Assembly: GCA_024277475.1 (NCBI GenBank)
Contig: JAJRVC010000394.1
Coordinates: 1-11,640 of the forward strand
Origin: Deltaproteobacteria bacterium
GTDB lineage: Bacteria > Desulfobacterota > Desulfobacteria > Desulfobacterales > JAFDCJ01
Direction of reading: 5' to 3'
DNA length: 11,640 nt
Each line of letters begins with the position of its first letter. The stretch's first letter is position 1. The translations under genes were made by a program, and so were the position numbers. The notes under the pieces are model-generated. The model was not told where the DNA came from. It did not search any database and saw nothing but the letters and a program-made list of their open reading frames with translations. Positions 7,598-11,640 of this stretch are shown piece by piece.

Positions 7598-9133
7598 CTA
7601 TCCGTTTTGATTCTCTAAACTCACCATGCCATTATTCCGGGATTCGAGCCGATATCTTCCTGTCTGTGTTTTTTTAAACTGCAGCAGGTGGGTCATACAG
7701 GCGGGAATCTCATGGGGGTAATGGGTCACATAGATAATATTCGTTTTGCTGTAGTGCCCGACAACTTCAATGGCAGCCAGAATCCGTTGCCGGTTGGTGC
7801 GATCAAGCCCCTGGCAGGGCTCATCCAGAATCAAGATCTGCGGCATTTTCACCATTGAGCGCGCCAGTAGCTGCATGCGCTGCTCTCCGTAAGAAAGTTG
7901 ATTGAAGACACGATGCGACTTATCGGCAATTCCCAAAACTTCCATCCACTGTTCAGCCGTTTCTTTCTGTTCGGGGGTATAATCGCGATAGAGGCCCACG
8001 CTGTCAAAAAAACCGGAAAGAACCACTTCAAACGCTGTTATCGGTTTGCGGTAGCGAATTTGCAATTCTGAAGAAATCATTCCAGTCCGTCTTTTGATAT
8101 CCCAGATGCTTTCGCCGGAACCACGGCGTTTGCCAAATAAGTATATTTCGTTGGCATAAGCCTGGGGATTGTCCCCGGTGATCAGATTCAGCAACGTTGT
8201 TTTACCGCAGCCGTTCGGTCCTATAACAGCCCAGTTTTCACCGGTTCTCATCGTCCAGCTAACATTGTCAAGTGCCGTCGTATCGTCATATTTTATCGTA
8301 ACATTTTTCATGGAAACCAGAATCCCGGAATATGCTTCGGTGCCATGCCTTTTGTGATCCTCTTTTTTTGCCGGAAGGGTAAAAGATGTTTTAGAAAAGG
8401 ATGGGTACAAAAGTTCCATCCGGGGCGGTATCAGTATATCCTCCCGCTTGCCTTTAAAAACTATTTCTCCATCTCGCAGCGCCAGCACATGGGAGATATT
8501 CAGCAGGATTTCCCTTTGGCGGTGGGTGACAAGTATCACGGTTCGGCTGTCATCCATCAGGTCATCGATGATCCGCGACAGATCGATGCGGGAGGATTCA
8601 TCCAGGCCGTCGAAGGGTTCATCCAGAATCAAGATTTCCGGAGAGTTGATCAATAGCCGGGCGATCTGAATTTTTCTCATTTCACCCGTGGACAAAACCC
8701 TGATTTCCCTTTCAAGCAAGTTTTGTATCTTCAATTCGGCCGCTGTCTGCTCGACATCAATAGCACTGTTTCCGGGGGCGGTACAACTTTCAAGCAGTAT
8801 TTCATAGACCGTGGTGATACGGTTTAAATCACCGCTGAAATAGCGGGAATCAGCGCGTCTTTCCTCACGTTCCATCAGGCGCTGATGTTGTTCAAAGGAT
8901 ACATACGCAGTGCGGTTCGCCTGAGTCAATTCACGGGGAGAATAGATCGTTCCGCGCACAACCGGCACTTCACCGGTCAACGCTTTGACCAGAGACGTCT
9001 TGCCGGCGCCATTGGGTCCCAATATGACCCAGTGCTGGCCTTTATCAATCTGCCAGCTGGTGTTGGGTAATATAAAGGTATCCCTTACCCGCAGGGTTAT
9101 ATTTTCGAGCTTGATAACGATTGGGTCTCTCAT
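7598..9133 (-). CDS. modF: ModF-type tandem ABC ATPase
   Basis: 511 residues with two complete nucleotide-binding domains and no membrane segment. The first has Walker A GPNGAGKT (39-46), signature LSTGE (148-151 region), Walker B LILDEP (168-173) and switch histidine H204. The second has GPNGCGKT (305-312), LSYGE (413-417), LILDEP (434-439) and H471. The stretch FGKRRGSGESIWDIKRRTG (333-351) followed by LSGFFDSVGLY is nearly the same as I remember in E. coli ModF (about 490 residues), including the conserved GDNPQAYAN just before it. ModF is a cytoplasmic ATPase named from its place beside the molybdate uptake genes, but its role is not established. Here no modABC or modE gene is adjacent; the gene stands alone, converging on the serine hydrolase with a 38-base gap. 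The ATG at 9133 has no clear ribosome site. Confidence 0.85.
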   Translation of the reverse strand: MRDPIVIKLENITLRVRDTFILPNTSWQIDKGQHWVILGPNGAGKTSLVKALTGEVPVVRGTIYSPRELTQANRTAYVSFEQHQRLMEREERRADSRYFSGDLNRITTVYEILLESCTAPGNSAIDVEQTAAELKIQNLLEREIRVLSTGEMRKIQIARLLINSPEILILDEPFDGLDESSRIDLSRIIDDLMDDSRTVILVTHRQREILLNISHVLALRDGEIVFKGKREDILIPPRMELLYPSFSKTSFTLPAKKEDHKRHGTEAYSGILVSMKNVTIKYDDTTALDNVSWTMRTGENWAVIGPNGCGKTTLLNLITGDNPQAYANEIYLFGKRRGSGESIWDIKRRTGMISSELQIRYRKPITAFEVVLSGFFDSVGLYRDYTPEQKETAEQWMEVLGIADKSHRVFNQLSYGEQRMQLLARSMVKMPQILILDEPCQGLDRTNRQRILAAIEVVGHYSKTNIIYVTHYPHEIPACMTHLLQFKKTQTGRYRLESRNNGMVSLENQNG

Positions 9134-9214
9134 ACCATTACCATCTTGCCTTCGCGGGGGTTTTCGGTGATTCTTGACATTGTGCCCTGAATTCTGTTAG
9201 CCTGTCATGCAGGC

Positions 9215-9249
9215 GTTCACGGGTTTACAGGTTCAAAGGTTCTGGGTTC
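9215..9249. repeat. Degenerate GTTCA repeat cluster, 7-8 base spacing
   Basis: GTT triplets recur at 9215, 9223, 9231, 9239 and 9246, mostly as GTTCA or GGTTC. The spacing is 8, 8, 8 and 7 bases. The core is the reverse complement of the TGAAC units at 9344-9372, so the two clusters form an imperfect inverted pair upstream of pilZ. Confidence 0.5.
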
Positions 9250-9328
9250 AATTCTTGTCCCGGAACTGCATTTGGGATGCGTATTTGGGAAAATGAGCAT
9301 TTTTCCCGAGAACTTCAGTTCTTTAATG

Positions 9329-9375
9329 CTTTTGTGTCCTTAACCTGAACGTTGAACCCTGAACCTATGAACGGG
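9329..9375. repeat. Left copy of an inverted repeat flanking the pilZ gene
   Basis: About 47 bases made of TGAAC heptads (CCTGAAC, GTTGAAC, CCTGAAC, then an 8-base unit). The reverse complement of 10021-10068 aligns along the whole length with one single-base gap and a handful of mismatches, and shares an identical core, CCTGAACGTTGAACCC, at 9344-9359. The pair encloses the terminator-like hairpin and the complete pilZ gene. Confidence 0.7.
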
Positions 9376-9430
9376 TCCCCTGTCATTCAAAATATTTGTA
9401 AATGGGATCACAGGTGACCCCGTTTTTTTT
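9371..9430 (+). terminator. Terminator-like hairpin upstream of pilZ, with two alternative stems
   Basis: A GC-rich hairpin is followed directly by eight T residues (9423-9430). The short form pairs GGGATCA (404-410 of the 9000s) with TGACCCC (9415-9421) over a CAGG loop with one A-C mismatch. The long form pairs ACGGGTCCCCTGT (9371-9383) with ACAGGTGACCCCGT (9410-9423), with one bulge and one mismatch. No plus-strand gene lies upstream for it to terminate, since the nearest upstream gene runs the other way. It therefore either blocks read-through into pilZ or acts as a leader attenuator if transcription starts further upstream. Confidence 0.5.
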
Positions 9431-9480
9431 ACTTTTAAACAGCTGGTTTTGCAAACACAAGATGATGAAGGATTTTTTCA

Positions 9481-10014
9481 ATGACTGTCGACCCTATACC
9501 GCCGACCGGCAACACCATCCATCCGAGGCTGGCGGAGAAAATTGAAGATTTGCCCGAAGAGCGGCAGTGGATTTTGCTTCAACAGCTGCTTGAAGGCAAC
9601 ACCATTGCTGCCTTGCACGATCTGATAAGCAAAATGTCCGACGATGAGCAATTGACCCTTTTAGAACGATTGCAAGACAAACCGATAAACCCGGTTAACA
9701 CGGAGGAAACTGAGATAGCATTGCGAGACCATTCCCGCAAGTCTTGCATGATCAGCACGGATTATGTGGTTGAGGGCCGTAATTTTGAAGGTTTTATGCT
9801 CGATATCAGTCCTGCCGGCGCATTTATTGAAACCGGGGAAGCGTTTAGCGGCGGTCAGCAAATTCAGTTGGCTTTCTCCCTGCCTAACAGTCCCGGGCAG
9901 TTGACTCTTACCGGTGAAATCCTGTGGAACGGTAAGTTTGGTATTGGATTACAATTTAAGGAGTTATCCCGGAAACAATTAGATCTCATTGCGGCTTTTA
10001 TGGTGGAAAAATAA
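9481..10014 (+). CDS. PilZ-domain c-di-GMP receptor protein
   Basis: 177 residues, ATG at 9481 with a good ribosome site AAGGA (9468-9472, 8 bases away). No signal or membrane segment. The C-terminal part, about residues 80-175, is a PilZ domain: the c-di-GMP-binding RxxxR is R82-DHS-R86, and the D/NxSxxG box is D108-I-S110-P-A-G113; both are intact. The later ILWNGKFGIGLQF (147-159) matches the terminal beta-strand region. Residues about 20-66 hold two similar helical units 28 residues apart (IEDLPEERQWILLQQL and ISKMSDDEQLTLLERL), a region I do not recognise as a named domain. It probably senses c-di-GMP and acts on motility, surface or exopolysaccharide functions, but no partner gene adjoins it. 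The gene is bracketed by inverted repeats and preceded by a terminator-like hairpin. Confidence 0.85.
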   Translation: MTVDPIPPTGNTIHPRLAEKIEDLPEERQWILLQQLLEGNTIAALHDLISKMSDDEQLTLLERLQDKPINPVNTEETEIALRDHSRKSCMISTDYVVEGRNFEGFMLDISPAGAFIETGEAFSGGQQIQLAFSLPNSPGQLTLTGEILWNGKFGIGLQFKELSRKQLDLIAAFMVEK

Positions 10015-10020
10015 AGAGTA

Positions 10021-10068
10021 ACCGTTCACCGGTTCGGGGTTCAACGTTCAGGGTTAAGGACAAAGAAG
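10021..10068. repeat. Right copy of the inverted repeat flanking the pilZ gene
   Basis: GTTC units recur at 10024, 10032, 10039 and 10046, and GTTA at 10053, with spacing 8, 7, 7 and 7. This is the reverse complement of the left copy at 9329-9375. It begins 7 bases after the pilZ stop codon, so it lies in the 3' untranslated region. Confidence 0.7.
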
Positions 10069-10113
10069 ACAGAAGTTGGAATTCGGAAAGTATCAATTAA
10101 CTCTATACACTTT

Positions 10114-10169
10114 ACCTTCTACCTTACGCCTTATGCCCTGCGGCCTATGCCTTAAATCCTCTACCTTCT
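10114..10169. repeat. Tandem heptad array, eight units of CCTT type
   Basis: Eight consecutive seven-base units are in phase: ACCTTCT, ACCTTAC, GCCTTAT, GCCCTGC, GGCCTAT, GCCTTAA, ATCCTCT, ACCTTCT. The consensus is R-C-C-T-T-N-N. The core differs from the GTTCA heptads 50 bases to the left, but the period is the same. No open frame of protein character crosses it. It lies between the 3' ends of pilZ and the BKACE gene, which converge. Confidence 0.65.
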
Positions 10170-10271
10170 ATCTCGTTACCCCAAACTTTCCAGCATCTGG
10201 TTCAACTCAATAAGCCCAATAAACTCGATATACCTATCAAGTATCCATCACAACCCGCACCTCGTAACCCG

Positions 10272-11198
10272 CTAATATTTAACCTTATCTATCCCTTTCA
10301 AGTTCAGGATCTCCCGGGTTTCATCCGGAGTGGCTGGTTCCAGCCCGTGTTCTTTGCCGATTCGAACGATTTTTTCTACCTGCTCCGCACTGCTTTTGGC
10401 CATTTTGCCTTTTTCCAGATAGAGATTATCCTCCAGACCGACTCGGGTATTACCGCCCATCAGCAAGGCTAAATTACACATTTTAAACTGGTGCCGGCCA
10501 GCCGCACAAACAGACCAGACGAATTCATCTCCAATAATTTCCCTGGTCGAGTTGACCAGAAATACAAGGTTATTGACTGTTGCCTGCATGCCGCCCAGAA
10601 TTCCCAGTACAAACTGCAGGTAAACCGGCTTTTGAACGTGACCCTTATCGATCAGATACGCCAGATTGTTGAGCATGCCGGCATCGTAGATTTCGAATTC
10701 CGGTCTGGTTCCCTCCTCATTGAAAAATCCGGTGAATGCCCGCAATGTTTTAAATGTGTTTGGAAAGATGAAATCTTCACTCATGTTCAGGTATTCGGGT
10801 TCCCAGTCAAATTTAAATTCCTTGATTTTGTCCAGGACCTGAAAAAGGCCAAAGTTTAAGGAACCGGCATTCAAAGAAGCCAGCTCCGGACTGTACGCTT
10901 TAACAACGGAAACCCGTTGTTCCACAGTCATGCCGAAACCGCCTCCGGTGGTGGTGCAAATGATGGTGTTACATTTGCTTTTGACCCGTGATAAAATTCC
11001 GCCGAAGAGATTGCTGTCGGCTGAAGGCTGTCCGGTCTCGGGGTCACGGGCATGGATATGGACCACCGCAGCCCCCGCCTCACTGGCCCGTCGTGCCTCC
11101 TCTACAATCTCATCGGGTGTAATCGGCAAATGCTGCGACATCGTCGGTGTGTGAATCGCGCCGGTCAGTGCGGCTGTAACGATAAATTTTTCAGACAT
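10272..11198 (-). CDS. BKACE/DUF849 family beta-keto acid cleavage enzyme
   Basis: 308 residues. The ATG at 11198 is chosen because GGAGGAG stands 6 bases upstream; an earlier in-frame ATG (11213) overlaps this ribosome site and would add five residues. The family's TIM-barrel zinc site is visible: HIHARD (H47 and H49) and the late RVGLEDN with E256. CTTTGGG (81-87) matches the glycine-rich strand. Members, typified by 3-keto-5-aminohexanoate cleavage enzyme, use zinc to split a beta-keto acid with acetyl-CoA, giving acetoacetate and a CoA ester. The N-terminal strand reads AALTGAIHTP, without the glutamate near residue 14 that I recall in the lysine-fermentation enzyme, so the substrate is probably different. 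The SMP-30-like gene upstream is codirectional, 162 bases away, with an inverted repeat between. Cytoplasmic. Confidence 0.88.
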   Translation of the reverse strand: MSEKFIVTAALTGAIHTPTMSQHLPITPDEIVEEARRASEAGAAVVHIHARDPETGQPSADSNLFGGILSRVKSKCNTIICTTTGGGFGMTVEQRVSVVKAYSPELASLNAGSLNFGLFQVLDKIKEFKFDWEPEYLNMSEDFIFPNTFKTLRAFTGFFNEEGTRPEFEIYDAGMLNNLAYLIDKGHVQKPVYLQFVLGILGGMQATVNNLVFLVNSTREIIGDEFVWSVCAAGRHQFKMCNLALLMGGNTRVGLEDNLYLEKGKMAKSSAEQVEKIVRIGKEHGLEPATPDETREILNLKGIDKVKY

Positions 11199-11212
11199 AA
11201 TTAACTCCTCCA
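11196..11212 (-). promoter_or_regulatory. Strong ribosome binding site fixing the BKACE start
   Basis: On the minus strand the sequence reads ATGGAGGAGTTAATTATG. GGAGGAG is followed by six bases and then the ATG at 11198. The first ATG in this string overlaps the Shine-Dalgarno element itself and is therefore unlikely to be the start. Confidence 0.75.
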
Positions 11213-11272
11213 TCGTTTGTTATTCATGTTGATAATAAAAGGGAAATAATTGTCACTTAAATTTTTTTATCC

Positions 11273-11326
11273 GACAGGATTTACAGGGAATGTAAAAATT
11301 ATCCCGCTAATCCTGTAAATCCTGTC
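11273..11326. repeat. Perfect 15-bp inverted repeat between the SMP-30-like and BKACE genes
   Basis: GACAGGATTTACAGG (11273-11287) and its exact reverse complement CCTGTAAATCCTGTC (11312-11326) are separated by 24 bases. As RNA it makes a long stem on either strand. No T-run follows it on the minus strand (it runs into A-rich sequence), so it is not a classical terminator. CAGGATTTACAGG-type sequences are familiar to me as dispersed intergenic repeats; copy number elsewhere cannot be seen here. It may act as an mRNA-stabilising stem between the two leftward genes. Confidence 0.75.
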
Positions 11327-11360
11327 TAATTTAAAGAGTAAAATGGAATCCATTCATTTT

Positions 11361-11640
11361 TCATTTCCAGTGCACCATGGGCAATCCCGCCACCGGCGAC
11401 CGAAAATAGGGAATCCGCGTTCCCCTGAGGCTTCCGATATAAACGGTCTTCAGGTCCGGTCCCCCAAAGGTGACACTTGAAAACCAGGGCGCGATGCTAC
11501 CACCCGCGGCCAGCATGAGTTCCGGGGTTGCGCGGTCCTCCGCAAAAGCCTGCTCTAAGGCCAATGCAGGTTCCTCGTTGGTGTCGTCAAGTATGACGTG
11601 ATAATTTCCATCCGGGGTAATGGCAAATACCTGATCAGCC
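11361..11640 (-). CDS. C-terminal part of an SMP-30/gluconolactonase-like protein (partial at right edge)
   Basis: The minus-strand frame is open from the window edge to a TGA at 11361-11363 and gives 92 full codons. It begins ADQVFAITPDG, a beta-propeller blade of the kind seen in SMP-30/gluconolactonase/LRE and strictosidine-synthase-like proteins, and later has SSVTFGGPDLKTVYIGSLRG and PVAGLPMVHW, the family's typical last blade. These are calcium- or zinc-dependent sugar-lactone or lactone hydrolases. The metal ligands lie earlier in the protein and are outside the window, so activity cannot be judged. A TTG at 11562-11564 gives a spurious short open frame within it. The gene is codirectional with and upstream of the BKACE gene, but the 162-base gap with an inverted repeat makes co-transcription uncertain. 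Confidence 0.75.
   Translation of the reverse strand, partial: ADQVFAITPDGNYHVILDDTNEEPALALEQAFAEDRATPELMLAAGGSIAPWFSSVTFGGPDLKTVYIGSLRGTRIPYFRSPVAGLPMVHWK

Larger units (their letters stand above)
9134..9480. other. Repeat-rich intergenic region between divergent modF and pilZ genes
   Basis: No coding frame here looks real. It contains GTTCA-type units spaced 7-8 bases apart at about 9215-9249, an opposite-orientation cluster at 9329-9375, and a terminator-like structure at 9371-9430. The two GTTCA clusters are partly complementary and could fold onto each other across about 90 bases. The promoters for modF (leftward) and pilZ (rightward) should lie here, but no convincing sigma-70 or sigma-54 pair stands out. 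Confidence 0.5.

Noticed and set aside
7591..7611. Terminator between the converging serine hydrolase and modF genes
   Set aside because: Only a 6-bp AT stem (ATCAAA/TTTGAT) with no clean T-run, and it overlaps the end of modF.
9329..9480. c-di-GMP riboswitch upstream of the pilZ gene
   Set aside because: No GEMM-type core or its tetraloop is visible; only simple repeats and a terminator-like hairpin are present.
10114..10169. CRISPR array
   Set aside because: Units are seven bases long, degenerate and without spacers; no cas gene is present.
11273..11326. Rho-independent terminator of the SMP-30-like gene
   Set aside because: The stem is good, but on the minus strand it is followed by A-rich, not T-rich, sequence.

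Overview
The window looks like chromosome from a Gram-negative bacterium, most plausibly a Desulfobacterota (former delta-proteobacterial) relative. That is an inference from gene content: exported proteins with Sec signals, a PilZ protein, a BKACE enzyme, an NTP/NDP-exchanger-like carrier in a free-living-type context, and intergenic regions full of short degenerate heptad repeats. I could not run a taxonomic search. Genes are ordinary mid-GC coding sequence; the left edge (about 143-384) is clearly AT-richer.

Layout. Positions 2-142 hold the last 46 codons of a gene entering from the left, read as a transposase C-terminus. From 6335 down to 385 three genes run leftward as a likely operon: an exported protein with a phosphohistidine swivelling domain followed by a PEP-synthase/glucan-dikinase-type ATP-grasp domain (3414-6335); an exported serine hydrolase of the beta-lactamase/DD-peptidase fold with a C-terminal peptidoglycan-binding domain (1757-3334); and a polytopic NTP/NDP exchange (ADP/ATP translocase) family carrier (385-1773). 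Divergent from them is a second, shorter exported serine hydrolase (6660-7559). A tandem-ABC ATPase of the ModF type (7598-9133, minus) converges on it. A PilZ c-di-GMP receptor (9481-10014, plus) sits alone between inverted copies of a heptad repeat and behind a terminator-like hairpin. On the right are a BKACE/DUF849 beta-keto acid cleavage enzyme (10272-11198, minus) and the C-terminal part of an SMP-30/gluconolactonase-like protein (11361-11640, minus, cut by the window edge).

How they may work together. The striking unit is the leftward operon. An ATP-grasp dikinase outside the cytoplasm would normally have no ATP, yet an NTP/NDP-exchanger-family carrier is encoded in the same operon. 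The hypothesis is that the carrier supplies nucleotide to the periplasm, where the dikinase-like enzyme phosphorylates an envelope glycan, with the peptidoglycan-binding serine hydrolase (and perhaps the divergent hydrolase) acting on the same wall material. The domains and the gene order are read from the sequence; the pathway is inference. The modF, pilZ, BKACE and SMP-30 genes look functionally unrelated to it.
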